The notes: a model not told the origin generated them from the sequence alone. 64,000 bases of DNA from Actinernus sp. WN-2022 (GCA_030867875.1 JAOWCC010001634.1:36227867-36291866); one strand, 5' to 3'; shown: positions 21,116 to 33,286, counted from the first letter of the stretch. Translations and numbers: made by a program.

Positions 21116-22985
21116 ACAACAACAACAACAATTTATTAGCATTCCCATGTACATAAATGGTATTGCCACTACATTACATATGTAATTATATATATATAAT
21201 AAATTTATTCATATTGATAACATAAAACTTGTTTTATTGGAGGATGCTAAATCATTTGAGATAAGCAAACATGTAACATATTGCGATAAATTGTAGATTT
21301 CAAAGACAGTCTACCTACCTCATTACGAGATGCTACATTGGGCGCTCTTTTATTTAATCCTAGATAATATTTAAAGAATTGGGTGTGAGTCGTTCGATTG
21401 GGTCTGATTCCCATTTATGAAAATTCATACTATCATAAGCACCCCAAATTTCAGAGTTATATAATAAGATAGGTGCAAATAAGCTATCAAAAAGCTTATT
21501 GCATATATTTATAGGTATTTTTGTAAAATCAAGATATATCTTTGTCTAGTTTTCTCAGTTGAGGTTATTTTTGATTTTGTGAAGCTACCATTACTGGAAA
21601 TTGTGGACCCCAAGTAAGTGTAGTCGAGAGAATTCGTAATATGTGAACCGTTTAGGAAGAAATTGTATTTCTCTAAACTAGATTTGCGACATTGTTTTTG
21701 AAAAATTACAGCGGTATTCGTTTTCTTTTTATTTATGGTTAACATCCATTGTTGACAATAATCTTGTAATGTGTTAATGGTATTTTGTAAACCTGCAGCA
21801 CTAGTAGATATTTAGATTAAACTATTTAGAGATGATCCATTTGGTAGAGAAACTGGGTCAAGCTCAGGAGTATTTTGTAAGATAAAAGTTATTTCATTCA
21901 AATATAAATTAAATAAGAGTGGGGATAAAACACACCCTTGTCGAACACCTCAGTCTATTGAATTTGAAATAATTAGTTCTCTTATTTCTTAATTTGAACT
22001 ACTTCAGTTTTTGCATACATGTCTGAGATGATATTGAAGAACTTCCCTCCCATATTATAATTCAATAGTTTCGTAAATAAACATATGCCATACTGAATCA
22101 AAAGCTTTCCGGAAATCAACGAAACAACAAAATAATTTACCTTTGTTCGCATTTATAACATATTTATCAATTAGGGTTCGAAGTTCTATTACCCGGGAGG
22201 AATCCAATTTGAGAAGGATGTAGAATGTTCTGTTTTTTCATTAAGTACATAAAAAAATTATTATAGTCTATTATTGAGGATGAAGCAGAATAACTTTCCT
22301 AGGCAGCTAGTAACACAAATGCCTCTGTATTTGGAGGGGTCCGATTTGTCACCTGATTTATAAATGGTACTATAATTAATCCTTTGGTCCACACATCTGG
22401 ATAGTGTGCAGTTTTAATGATAAGATTAAATAATTTAGACAATACCTGTATTAATATATTTATTCCGCACTTCAACATCTCGCTACGAATCCTGTCTGTA
22501 CCAGGTGTTTTTTTAATTTTTGAGTTTTTTAACAGCTTTTCTAATTTCAGAGTTCGATATTAACTTATCTAAATCGGTACTGATATGGTCAAGTGGGTCA
22601 GTTTTTTTAACAGTATCGCTTATGTTCTGATGGGTTTGTGAACAGTGTTTTTCGTCTATTCTTGAGTGCAACACACTAAAATGGTTATATAGGTCATTTA
22701 GAGGGATAGGTTGATTAGGAGGATTATTGTTTACGTTGTTTAATGACTTAAGTTTGGACCAAAATTGTTTGGGGTCTTTCTCTCTAATTAATGAATGAAT
22801 ATTATCATCAGAAAATTTCATCTTTTTATGTCGTAATACGTTTTTGTACTGTTTATTGATATCATGGTATTCTTTCCTTATATGATTATCTAAAGGAGAT
22901 TTATGTAGCTTATTTGCAGTCCTTTTATATATTAGGCGCAGGTCTTTACAGTCTTTGTCAAACCATGCTTGGGCCGATCGTGCAT
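21116..22985 (-). pseudogene. Degraded LINE fragment
   Basis: Minus-strand traces of a LINE ORF2 include KDPKQFWSKLKSLNN and SNSEIRKAVKKLKN (linker before RT, 22821-22513). Further traces are a VRQGCVLSPLLFNLYLNE-type segment near 21900, broken by stops, and NSLDYTYLGSTISSNGSF (21745-21509). The 3' end is an (AAC)n tail at 21116-21131. Multiple frameshifts show it is old. Confidence 0.65.
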
Positions 22986-22989
22986 ATCA

Positions 22990-23844
22990 TTAAATTGCTT
23001 GAAACCTGTTCATGCGAATCTCATGACAGAGCCCCTTTAAGGGCGTAAAATCGTAAAATGGGTACTTTTCCAAGGCTTGAAACCGGGAATCACAGACTGT
23101 ACGTTAGGTCAAATTTCTTAAAGCGGCCATCACTGTGCTATATAGTCATATGAACATATCGTGACCGAAGATACGCAACGTAGTAAAATTTGCCAGAACC
23201 TTTCAGGCGGTGAACCGGACAGAGTTTGAAAGTTTTGCATATGAATCCAGTCGAGTGGACTCAGTAGTCGAGTGCATCCATGTCCTAGCCCTTCTTCGTC
23301 GGTACACCTGGCTATCGTGCATCCGCAGAATACTCACGCCGACAACGTTCGACCACATAAAGTAGTTTGCTCTAAATACCGCCGTGTTAATTCATGGCCC
23401 TATGTCGGTTTCCAAACTTACCACTGACGAATCACTGCAATTCTTGCTGTCCACCAATCAGATTGCACTTAACTTCTACGTCATGGACAACATTCGAAGT
23501 GGAATATCGAAATACGGGGAGCAGTGGCTAGTATAGTAATATTATAGTACTCGACGAATTCCTGTGTGGCTAGTAAGAGGATTTCAGTTCCTTTTTGAAG
23601 CGAGAGAGCGAGCAGCTTTAATAAGTTTCAGAAATACGATTCCAGATCCCGGCTTCCAGCGGATTTATTCACACATTTTCGCCTCCAATCCGATAAAACA
23701 CGGTCACTTATTCTCTATCTATTCACTGGTTCACACTAGCGACGTAAGCATAAGCGCACGGCAAGCAACATACGCAGCAATGTATACTGATCATTTATTA
23801 GCGGCTGCCCGCTTGTGTCAACCAGGCAGTCAATCAGTGTTTTG
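22990..23844. other. No gene seen
   Basis: The ORF at 23564-23845 has no recognisable features and no ATG at its beginning beyond ATGTG context. I do not call it. Confidence 0.4.
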
Positions 23845-23925
23845 AGGGCCACAAGTTTATTAGTGCATGTTATACACTATTTAGTGCTCACCCTCGTAAA
23901 ATAAAGTCTTTATATTACCGGTACT
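23845..23925 (+). repeat. LINE 3'-UTR fragment
   Basis: GAGGGCCACAAGTTTATTAG...ACCCTCGTAAAATAAAGTCTTTAT matches, on the opposite strand, the 3' end of the LINE fragment at 25430-25860. It is therefore a truncated 3' end of the same family. Confidence 0.6.
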
Positions 23926-23931
23926 GCTTCT

Positions 23932-23990
23932 GGTTAGCTCAGTGGTTAAACGCCGGTCTGACATGCGCGCGAGTTAGAGGGTTCCAAACA
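23932..23990 (+). ncRNA. tRNA-like A-box remnant
   Basis: GGTTAGCTCAGTGGTTAAACGC resembles a tRNA D arm, but the B-box part (GAGGGTTCCAAAC) is degenerate. Probably a decayed tRNA-derived SINE. Confidence 0.3.
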
Positions 23991-23999
23991 TCGAAAATG

Positions 24000-25235
24000 A
24001 TCAGACTTTTACGTCTTCTCGGATAAGGACGTTTTTCAAAACCGGATTTTAGGATCAGGATTAAGTCAACAGAGTCGGTCATGTGTAGAAGATTGGTAAA
24101 TCATATACCACAGCTATGAGCATGATATTGATAATCGCTGGAGAAAAACGAATTTGTTTTGGAAACTGATCCCTTTGTGTCTTCGATTTTCACAAATTTT
24201 GAGAAGCTGAAAATCTGCGCACAAAACCTTCCCATTCGCACCCAAAATCAAAATAAAACACAAAATTAACACTCAGTCATTACAGTACCTTTTTAAAATC
24301 TCTCCAACCATGCATCAGGTTTGTTTCCACAAAACACACCAAGCGACTGTACTGTGAACCATACTATTCTTAGCACTGCATTTATCTCGACCACATGTTC
24401 CTACACCCACCTCCAACTGCATGCTGAGTAATGAACAATTGGACAGCGGTTTTCCCTCTGGGACTCCTTAGCTTTAAGATTTTTAAATAAGTCGTTACTT
24501 TTACACCTTGCACAATAAACGGGGGACTGTCAATTTACGTTTAATTTTTTTCAGATTTGAAAATATTACAGAGGCCACATTATATTGTCACACAATACTG
24601 TGGACGTAAAGTTATTTTTAGCATAGAGTTTCCCGCGAAAAGAAACAAACGCCGTCACTTTTAACCAACCAGGATGCACTGAAAAATTGTAATTAACACG
24701 GTTCAAACTGCTAAAAAATACTAAAGCGCAAGAGAACAAAAGACAACGTGTCGCATACCAGAACTTCGCGACTATAAATAGATACACCATCTACTGTGTC
24801 AACAGAAGGGTACAGGAACACTCCTGTGTAATATACTCCTGGTAGATGTCGTTTTACCAAGACTGACAGCTTGTTCTGTTTAAAATATCTTATCTTTTAA
24901 TTCAAGCTTTAGTGGGTAGTTACCACTTAGCAATTTAAAGCGTCCATAGTTGTGGTTATGGTGGTACCTATTATGATATTCAAAGTAAGATAAAAATAGA
25001 ATTATCGTTTAATGATCTCTTGGCCTGGCTCACGTCTTGGTACTTCCACAATCAACCGCACTTGGATCAAATATCAGTTAATTTTGTGTTTGGAGACTGA
25101 GTACTTCTTTATAGAGGTAAAAACAAATCTGTGCGAAGTCCAAAGAACGAGATTCTGGTACCTTTTAGGGGTTTTCCGTTTAAAAAGTATTTTCTATGCA
25201 AATTCACGCCTATCGCGCAAAACAAGACCAATGCA
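24000..25235. other. No gene seen
   Basis: AT-rich non-coding sequence with short unsupported ORFs. Confidence 0.5.
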
Positions 25236-25239
25236 CGAA

Positions 25240-25428
25240 ATTACTGGCTGACAAACATATTGTTTGCGTTTCAAACATTTTAATTAAAATCGTATGTGGG
25301 GGAGGCTCATTGCCGCAGAACAATGGATTCTACTACAGTTCTTATCTGGACCATTACTTAATCAACTTTTATCAATATACCAGTGATACATACCGCAAAT
25401 GCATAACTGTTTAAGGACGTACGATATA
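25240..25428. repeat. Local direct duplication, copy A (LINE-free)
   Basis: From TGGCTGACAAACATATTGTT to CGTACGATATAATAATAA this segment recurs at 27033-27161 plus 31669-31730, with a few substitutions. In the second copy it is split by a LINE; here it is intact and shows the pre-insertion arrangement around TCAAT at 25372-25376. Confidence 0.85.
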
Positions 25429-25429
25429 A

Positions 25430-25860
25430 TAATAATAATAAAGACTTTATTTAGCGAGGGTAACATATAACAGCAACGCTAATAAACGTCTGGCCCTCCT
25501 AGTAGTTAAAATACAAACAGTGACAAAAAGCTCTACGTCCGACATATACAATATTAAAATCTAAAAAAACTACTAATCTATAACTAGCTAAATTTAAGTA
25601 TAAAAATGCAAGAATATGTAAAACTAGACTAGGCATAAAAATTAGACAACAGGAAAAGAAAACGGATAAAATTGAATTAAATAACAAAATGATGTATAAA
25701 TTTCTGCTCACTAAAAATTCGATTCCGCATGTTACGTTTAAAAGAATGTAGAGAGTTCCATAATGGTAGAGAGTTCCATAATTTACAACTTGTTACAGCA
25801 AATGTTCTACCTCCTTCAGTTTCTCTAGAATAACGGGGGCAAATCACGAAATAGGCCTTT
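25430..25860 (-). pseudogene. LINE 3' fragment
   Basis: The minus-strand frame 25916-25677 includes CPRYSRETEGGRTFAVTSC and KLWNSLPL, a C-terminal signature also present at 59492-59175. A small internal duplication (AGAGAGTTCCATAATGGTAG) disrupts it. The 3' UTR ends in (ATT)n at 25430. Confidence 0.65.
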
Positions 25861-27029
25861 TGCATCAATTGATCACGTGACGATTTTCCCATAGCAACGC
25901 CTTGTGTGGAGGGCAAGCCATTCTAACTTTCCTTAACAACAGAGAGAGCGTGGGAGACGCGAACGTGAAACCTCAATACTAAAAGTTCTGCCGGTTCCTT
26001 TATTATTCGTTTTCAGCTCAAATTTATCATAACTATTTAGCTTTAAATATTAAAGTTCAGTGTTAGAGGATTTTAAGAGCCGTAAGACGATCAGAAATAG
26101 CTTTCTGAAGCCAAAACCGAACCGGACTCTGCGAGTTTAATACTCGCAACATGATGGCGGCCACAACAGACGGTAAGAACTGAGCTGACTTCGGGAATGT
26201 ACTTTTCTTCCACGCTTTAAATCGTTTTTATGTTCTAGAAAAATTATCTGATGACAGGAGATGTATCTATTTAATACTCTACCATAGCCGAGGAGATGCT
26301 CGGAGACGCTGGTGTTGTATAAACTGGAACGTGCTACCACTGTTGTGTGCCACAAATATGCAGTGGTGATTCACGCTATAACGATGGACTTTCCTTTCAT
26401 CGCAAAAATTCCCCGGTAAAGACATGGGATTAAGGTCTCAGTGGATCACCAAAATACGAAGTAACGAGGGGCTTTATTTCAAGATTACAGACTCTAGTGT
26501 TGCTGGTGATTAAACCTGTCACATAGGAAAACCAGCTACTCAACAACCTATAATATCAGGTTGTTATTCGTACATCAGTTTATAATATCTCTGTAGCCTG
26601 TAACGCGTTCAGATACATCATTCTCCTGCATGTCATCACATAATTTTTCTAGAACATAAAGACGATTTAAAGCGTGGAAGAAAAGTACATTCCCGAAGTC
26701 AGCTTCTTACCGGCGCCAGCTGTTGTCTCATGTTGCGAGTAACTCGCAGAGTCCGGTTCAGTTTTGGCTTCAGAAAGCTATTTCTGATCGTCTTACGGCT
26801 CTTAAAATCCTGTAACACTGAACTTTAATATTTAAAGCTAAATATTTCTGATAAATTTGGGCTGAAAACGAATAACAAAGGAACTGGTAGAACTTCTAGT
26901 ATTGAGGTTTCACGCTGGCGTCTCTCACGCTCTCTCTGTTGTCAAGGAATTTTAGAATGGCTTGCCCTCCACACAAGCCGTTGCTATGGGAAAATCATCA
27001 CGTGATCAATTGATGCAAAAGGCCTATTA
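25853..27029. mobile_element. Large fold-back (about 400-bp arms)
   Basis: The arm 25853-26265 is repeated inverted at 26628-27029, from AGGCCTTTTGCATCAATTGATCACGTG to the region around TCTCCTG. It differs by scattered substitutions and small indels. The 360-bp loop has no gene. The left arm overlaps the LINE 3' fragment, so this may be a rearranged inverted duplication rather than a true transposon. Confidence 0.65.
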
Positions 27030-27161
27030 GTGGCTGACAAACATATTGTTTGCGTTTCAAACATTTTAATAAAAATCGTACGTGGGAGAGGCTCATTGCC
27101 GCATAACAATGGATTCTACTACAGTTCTTATCTGGCCATTACTTAATCAACTTTTATCAAT
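27030..27161. repeat. Local direct duplication, copy B, left part
   Basis: This matches 25240-25376 and ends in the TCAAT target site (27157-27161) where the LINE begins. The rest of the copy resumes at 31669. Confidence 0.85.
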
Positions 27162-27287
27162 ACAATACAATACAATATATCTTTATTGGCACTTTGAGAC
27201 AAAAGTACATCAGTGTACATCCAATAAGCATAAGTGGAGGAAAAATAAATAAAATAAAGAAATAATAAAAAGTAAATATGTAATAGG

Positions 27288-30200
27288 CTAATTTGCAATT
27301 TCATCGTATAAATCTATAACTTGTTTTATATAGATGCTGCTTAGCTTTATAATATTCTGATCTTTCATTGAGATCACATAGTAAAATAGCGAAGAAAGAT
27401 CGAATGAAGAGAAGGAAGGATTTTGGTCGTATAATTTGTTCAAGAATAAGGTCCGAGCTTGTGCTATATTGTGATTTCCGCATTTGAGAAGATAGTGGAA
27501 TTCATCGCCAACTTCATTCGAATCACAAACCGTACAAATCCTTTTATCTCTTGGTATGCGTAAATAACGACCACGTTCAATTGGAAAATGATGAGCCGAT
27601 AATCTCAATTTAGTCACAGCTCTACGGGTTTCAAAATCATGTATTTTATTCAGATAACTCTCAAAAAAGTAATCACTTTTGACTTCTGCATGTAATTCCA
27701 ATTTCGAGTTTTTATGACCATGGATTATTTCCTCTCTCTCTTCATTCCATCTATCTTTATATATTTGTTTTATTTTTCGGGTAACCATCTTACATATTGA
27801 TTTGAAATCAAAATTTGGTATAATAACAAGATTGTTATTTAATTTGAAATCACCTAATTTCAGTAAGTATGAAACAAGACTAAACCAAGACCAACCTCCC
27901 TTCTTGCTCAAATTACAAGAGACTTTTAGGGCGCTCGTCAGGAAAGGGTTATCGTTATGTTCAAGTAGGTGAACAAAGTATTTGAGTACTACGTCGTAGA
28001 TAAAGACATGCATGGGCAATACTCCGAGTTCAGACCTTACAGCTGAGTTAGTTGTCTTGCAATTGACTCCTAATAACATTTTATACATTTTCAGATTAAG
28101 CTTCTCGCAAATTAACTCAGAATAAAACAATTTCTCTTTAAATGAGATAATTGAACTATGACGCTTTGTATATGCTCCCCATATTTCACAATTATACGTC
28201 AAAATGGACCGGATCAAAGCGTTATATAATTTCAGGAAGACTTTCAGAGAAGTTCCAAAACGTGGATGAAAAACTTTCAGCAGACTGAACAGAGCCCTTA
28301 ATCCTTTATTGTATAAGTGTGACTGATTTGCATTAAAAGAACCGGAGGGAGTCAAAACAGTACCAAGATAGGTGTACGAAGAGGTCATGGACACATTAGT
28401 TCCACCAAAAGTACATGCAATAGCTGTTTTTCGTCCTGACTTGTTAAAAAGCATAGTCTTCGTTTTCTTTAAGTTCACTTGGAGTTTCCATTTTTGACTA
28501 TACGTATGTAATTTATCCAAACAGGATTGTAGACCCTCTTCACTCTCTGATAACAATAGTAAATCATCTGCATACATAAGGCAGTTTATCCTTAAATTTT
28601 CCAAGACTACTGGCTCACATTTTTTAGAGAAAATATCAGGTATATCATTTATAAAAATATTAAATAAATTGGGACTTAAATTACATCCTTGTTTCACCCC
28701 CACAAGTGATTGGAAAAAATTAGTCAAACCATCATCAGTTTTGACACATGCTTTAATTTGTCTATACATATCAACAATGATGGCGAGAAATTTCTTGCTA
28801 ATTCCAATTTCGATTAATTTGTAGAACAATCCATTTCTCCAAACCGAATCATACGCTTTACGAAAGTCGACAAAACACACATACACCTTCTTACCCTGCT
28901 GAAAGTATTCGTCTAAAATTGTTTTAAGAACGAAAATGTGATCTGCCGTTCTGTAAGATTTACGAAAACCGATTTGATTTGGTTTAATAATGCCATTAGC
29001 TTCTAAATATTGAGATAGTCTAGAATTTAGAGCCAGAGTTAGGAATTTTCCAAGACAACTATTAACCGTAATACCCCGGTAATTATCGGGGTCATCAACA
29101 ACTCCAGATTTAAAGATTGGTGAAATACAACCATCATTCCAGCATCGAGGGAAACGATTCGATTGGAAAACCAAATTAAACAATTTAACAATTAAATCTG
29201 GATGAGAGTCGATACAGCACTTTATCATTTCATTACTAATGGAATCTAGACCGGATGCTTTATTGTTTTTCAGTTTTCGACTAAGTTTAATTAGTTCATC
29301 CGCAGTAAAAGGCTTATCAAGAATTTCGACAAACTGGGGTACGAAAGACTCCATGTTAGATACAAATGCATCTACCCCGCGGTCGAAAAGATTATTACTA
29401 GTGTCTGCAGAACTGTTTAGATTTTTGAAATAGGAAAACCACTCTTCCGCTTCTATCGTAGATGTTTTGGTCTTTTGTTGATCCTTAGATGACCGTAGAG
29501 AATTAACTAAATTCCAGTATTCTTTTGGATTGTTAGATTCAAGCAATTGAATTTGGTTTAATATATCATTCTTGAATTCGTTCTTTTTGTACTTCGTTAA
29601 CTTCTTATACGATTTCTTAAGAGTATGGAATTTACTCCTCAACCAGGGACAAGTGGGGTGTTTCAACAATAATTTACTAATGTTGATTATTTCTTTCTTT
29701 AATTCCCAGCATGACTTGTCATACCATTTCTGGGGTTTAGGTCTATTGGTTTTCTTATTTCTGCCGTGTTTCCTCACTGCGAGAGAACACCTAGCTGCAC
29801 CGATAATTATTTCTGTAAATTCTAAGACACATTTCTCCGGGTCTGCCTTTTGTGAATCCAAATTACACCTAAGAGACCCGAACTTATTCAAGATTTCCTG
29901 AGATTGGAGAATAGTTGAAAAGTTATCTTTAGAGCTTGTATCCCACCTAAAGGCCAATGGAAAAGGATTTAAACTAGAATAGGTAACACTTGTTCTCAAC
30001 TTGGTTAGTTTTAAAACGAAGGAAATCGGGGCATGACATGAATTAAAACTCGGGGGATTAACCGTAAAGACCGGGATTTCCGACAAAAGGCTTTCACTCA
30101 CTATAGCATAATCAATCACACTGGTGCCATTGGTTGTGAAACAAGTAAATTGACCTGAGTGGTCCCCTGTTGTTCTCCCGTTCAAGACGTTCAGTTTAAA

Positions 30201-30857
30201 AGCAACACAGGTTTCAATCAAAGCCCTGCCGAACCTAGAGATATGAGTATCGCGATTATTTCTACTTGCAGGTGGAGAAACGTTATCGCTAAAAGGAAGG
30301 GGAAATAAAATATTTGGTGTAGCCTCTGTAAAATCATGTAAAGTCCCTGTTCTCGCATTGAAGTCGCCACAAAGTATAATATCCCCCTTAGATTCAAAAT
30401 CGAGCAATTGCTTCTGCAAGATATCAAAAGGGTCGTCGTTTTGTTTCAATGAAAAACGACTAGAATTTTGAGGTGGAATGTATGCTGCACAAATAAAAAT
30501 GTCGTTATTTAAGTGAAAGAAACTTTTGTCAAGCTTACACCATAAAAAAAAATCATTATCCTTAGAAAGAAATTTTACTCCTTTCCTAAGCGAGTCTTTA
30601 ACTAAAACTGTAATTCCACCTGAGTATCGCTTAGCTTTTGGGTGCTTTGTTCTGGTTTGAGAGAAACTATGAAAACCAGGAATTTGTACTTGATAATTGT
30701 TAGGCAGCCAAGTCTCAAGGAGAACTACAAAATCAAATGTTGAAATTACATTAATGAAATGCGGGTCTTCTAGCTTTCCAACAAGGCCCTCAACGTTAAA
30801 TGAACAAAATGTTAAAGTCGTTTTGAATTTCATGAATGGAAAGTAATGAAAGACCAA
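27288..30857 (-). CDS. LINE ORF2: AP endonuclease plus reverse transcriptase, open
   Basis: This is an uninterrupted 1,189-codon frame; the likely start is Met near residue 9 (MKFKTT). Residues 1-270 are an AP-type endonuclease (CSFNVEGL, VLLETWLP, CGDFNARTG). Its last motif reads NSCHAPI where SDH is usual, so the catalytic Asp is replaced by Cys. Residues about 500-770 are reverse transcriptase, with VDFRKAYDSV, VGVKQGCNLSP and CLMYADDLLL, and the DD pair is intact. The C-terminal third ends with a zinc cluster CTVCDSNEVGDEFHYLLKC. The intact frame implies recent insertion, while the endonuclease change suggests impaired mobility. Confidence 0.9.
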   Translation of the reverse strand: MVFHYFPFMKFKTTLTFCSFNVEGLVGKLEDPHFINVISTFDFVVLLETWLPNNYQVQIPGFHSFSQTRTKHPKAKRYSGGITVLVKDSLRKGVKFLSKDNDFFLWCKLDKSFFHLNNDIFICAAYIPPQNSSRFSLKQNDDPFDILQKQLLDFESKGDIILCGDFNARTGTLHDFTEATPNILFPLPFSDNVSPPASRNNRDTHISRFGRALIETCVAFKLNVLNGRTTGDHSGQFTCFTTNGTSVIDYAIVSESLLSEIPVFTVNPPSFNSCHAPISFVLKLTKLRTSVTYSSLNPFPLAFRWDTSSKDNFSTILQSQEILNKFGSLRCNLDSQKADPEKCVLEFTEIIIGAARCSLAVRKHGRNKKTNRPKPQKWYDKSCWELKKEIINISKLLLKHPTCPWLRSKFHTLKKSYKKLTKYKKNEFKNDILNQIQLLESNNPKEYWNLVNSLRSSKDQQKTKTSTIEAEEWFSYFKNLNSSADTSNNLFDRGVDAFVSNMESFVPQFVEILDKPFTADELIKLSRKLKNNKASGLDSISNEMIKCCIDSHPDLIVKLFNLVFQSNRFPRCWNDGCISPIFKSGVVDDPDNYRGITVNSCLGKFLTLALNSRLSQYLEANGIIKPNQIGFRKSYRTADHIFVLKTILDEYFQQGKKVYVCFVDFRKAYDSVWRNGLFYKLIEIGISKKFLAIIVDMYRQIKACVKTDDGLTNFFQSLVGVKQGCNLSPNLFNIFINDIPDIFSKKCEPVVLENLRINCLMYADDLLLLSESEEGLQSCLDKLHTYSQKWKLQVNLKKTKTMLFNKSGRKTAIACTFGGTNVSMTSSYTYLGTVLTPSGSFNANQSHLYNKGLRALFSLLKVFHPRFGTSLKVFLKLYNALIRSILTYNCEIWGAYTKRHSSIISFKEKLFYSELICEKLNLKMYKMLLGVNCKTTNSAVRSELGVLPMHVFIYDVVLKYFVHLLEHNDNPFLTSALKVSCNLSKKGGWSWFSLVSYLLKLGDFKLNNNLVIIPNFDFKSICKMVTRKIKQIYKDRWNEEREEIIHGHKNSKLELHAEVKSDYFFESYLNKIHDFETRRAVTKLRLSAHHFPIERGRYLRIPRDKRICTVCDSNEVGDEFHYLLKCGNHNIAQARTLFLNKLYDQNPSFSSFDLSSLFYYVISMKDQNIIKLSSIYIKQVIDLYDEIAN

Positions 30858-30966
30858 AATGAGCTATAAACTCTATATAATTCCGTCACGGAGGAAAGAA
30901 AAAAGTTAATTAAAACTTGAAAAACAGTGTTATCCACTAACCTACTATCATATCGGTACAGTTTAC

Positions 30967-31668
30967 CTAATGTGGGCGGACATGATTAAGTCCACTTGAT
31001 AACTGATAGCCTGGTACTTGCCATGAATTGTACGCTGGGTATGCTACAGGAGTATAATTGGTAGTGCTATCCATCGAGGTTGCATCTGGTCTTAATGGCA
31101 TGTTGTGGTAAAACGCTTGCGGAGGCGGAGTAGCATTCGTTGACTGAAATGTATTTATCATTACTGATGAAACTTCCTTTAGTTGTTGAATTAACTGTTT
31201 CATAAGGTTCTCATTGCAACCACTCTCCTGATTTTGAGCCCTTGCACCGGTAGGAGTTGGTTGCTGTTGAGGTGGACTTTGAATGCGTTCCATATTTTCC
31301 GAGCTAGCTACATACCGAGAGACTCTTGTTTGGCGTTCTCTTCTTACCGGTGACTGTGCACCTAGCGCACGTCTGATGTTTGAGACGAGTCGTTTGACCC
31401 CAACCGTCCTGGACAAATGTTTCTTGTCAAACAAACACTCGTCGTTAAGGTTATCGTGCTTAATAATTGTAATGGAAGGGTAGGTAAAGTTCGTTTTCAG
31501 AAAATTATTAATTTCCTGTACATGGTCTTGTAAAGAGTCACTCCTAGGTGTAACCTCCGAAATAAATACTTGTGTGAGTGGAAAGACCTCCTCTGCAAGC
31601 TCAACAGTCTGTCGGAAACCCTCACAAATGTCAAGCACTGATGTTGATTCGACATACCAGTGATACAT
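30967..31668 (-). pseudogene. LINE ORF1, 5' truncated (SGNH esterase-like C-terminus)
   Basis: The 233-codon frame lacks the front of ORF1. VFISEVTPRSD and, later, DECLFDKKHLSRTVGVKRL resemble the end of an SGNH-type esterase domain, with a D..H pair, as found in ORF1 of CR1/L2 elements. A Gln/Pro-rich tail with helical segments follows. The first residues are encoded by junction filler, not by the element. Confidence 0.65.
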
Positions 31669-31735
31669 TCAATATACCAGTGATACATACCGCAAATGCA
31701 TAACTGTTTAAGGACGTACGATATAATAATAACAA
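31669..31735. repeat. Local direct duplication, copy B, right part
   Basis: This begins with the second TCAAT and continues the match to 25372-25428 up to ATAATAATAA. Confidence 0.8.
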
Positions 31736-31739
31736 GAGC

Positions 31740-33286
31740 CCATCTGGGCTTCCACTCGGGCCACATGAGATTGAAATCCTCTTAGTAATAACCAAAGAGA
31801 ATAATTATTAGCTGAATTTAGAAGTCTTTAGGAGTGGCCGGTAGCGCGGTGAATTTCATTCTCTCGGCTCCCGCTAGTATATATGTAATTTAATATTTTT
31901 GATTTTTCTCGTATGTAAATTAAAGAAGTTGACATTTTAATTTAAACACTACTTATTCAAGTAACACACATTTACAATTTAGTCTGCTGTTCTGTTATAC
32001 TGCAGGTTCCGATTGTCTCAAATGTATGTTTATATTTGTACCATATTATAAGGTGTATCCTATACATCCTGTGATGGAGCTAGCTATGTCAATTTGTGTG
32101 CCTCTATGTAACTTTATCTGCTGTTCTTGCTATAGCGATACTTACTGTTTGTAAACACGACGTCATTTATATATTTGCATATATAATGTGGTTGGCAAAA
32201 AAAACCGCGTGTTTGTATGACTTGTATGGCTTGGAGAGAGAATTGGCAAAAAAAAATCAGGGAGGAGGGTGAAATGTCCAGAAAAACTAGGGAGGATGAA
32301 GAATTTAGCATACAGGGAGGAGGGAGAAAATGGGATCTACATACATGCTCTAGAGATAAATTTTAAAACTCGCTAGGGAGGAGGGAGAAATGTCACTCCC
32401 CGTTACTCTCCACTCTGTATAGGAACTAGCGATTTGGGACTCACAAAATACATCTAAAGTCTCAATTCTGCTTCCAAATCCAAACATGGTTATCAAGCTC
32501 AATGAAGGATTCTTCCGTTTTCCCCATATTAACAGACATGTAACAGTGTCTTAATGCAGTAGACTCTCTCTAGCTAGGTTATTCTGTCGTAAAACATGCC
32601 TTAGCTGTGTAGTTTACCTGACCCAAACTGTCAACAGTTTTACCATTGACAGATTGCCTAATGTTACGGCCGGGAATAGATTTCTGACAATGACTCATCG
32701 ATCGATATCACCTTGTCTCGTAATGACAACAAGAGGCCAAGTACAACCTCAACAACAAGTCTTAAAAATAACACATGCAATGTTCATTTGAACTTCCTCC
32801 CAGTGATTTAGTGATTTAATTTCCTGGGGATTTGTCCAAATGCCCAATCAAACCTGTCATATCAAATCCCCTGGTATGAGGGCACAACAAATAGTAAAAA
32901 ATCATACAAGGTCGGTGGCCTTGGTTCCTAATCCATGAACCAAAGTGAGCTTCCCACCCACCCCCCCCCCCCCCCCTCACCAATGGGCAACAAACAATTA
33001 ATTCTGACAAGATTCCCATGGATCCACCCTGATGGAAGCTGCTGATACATGCATTATTTACCCATCCATTTACAACAACAATAAAAAAGATTTTTATTAT
33101 GCAGATTATGCAGATTTTATGAAGATTTTTATTATTTAGCAGTCATGATTATGTTTTATGTAGTACGTAATCTACTAGATTTAGCCTGTATATTTATAAT
33201 TATATATAAAATGTATATAGTGGCACCAAGGGAACTTAAGTACTGACTACTACTACTAACAGAGGAGAGAGTCAATCAGTGTATTT
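31740..33286. other. No gene; poly-C and GGGAGGAG motifs
   Basis: A 16-nt C run lies at 32961-32976. Repeated GGGAGGAGGGAGAAA motifs lie at 32265-32395. No coding region is evident before the Polinton target site. Confidence 0.5.

Larger units (their letters stand above)
27162..31668 (-). mobile_element. LINE insertion (CR1/L2-like), 4.5 kb
   Basis: The limits come from comparison with the uninterrupted copy at 25240-25428. Target duplication is TCAAT (27157-27161 and 31669-31673). The 3' end is at the left, with an (ATTGT)n tail and an AATAAA. The 5' end at 31668 is truncated inside ORF1 and carries a 15-nt filler, ATACCAGTGATACAT, copied from the adjacent target, as seen in LINE 5'-junction end joining. 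Confidence 0.85.
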
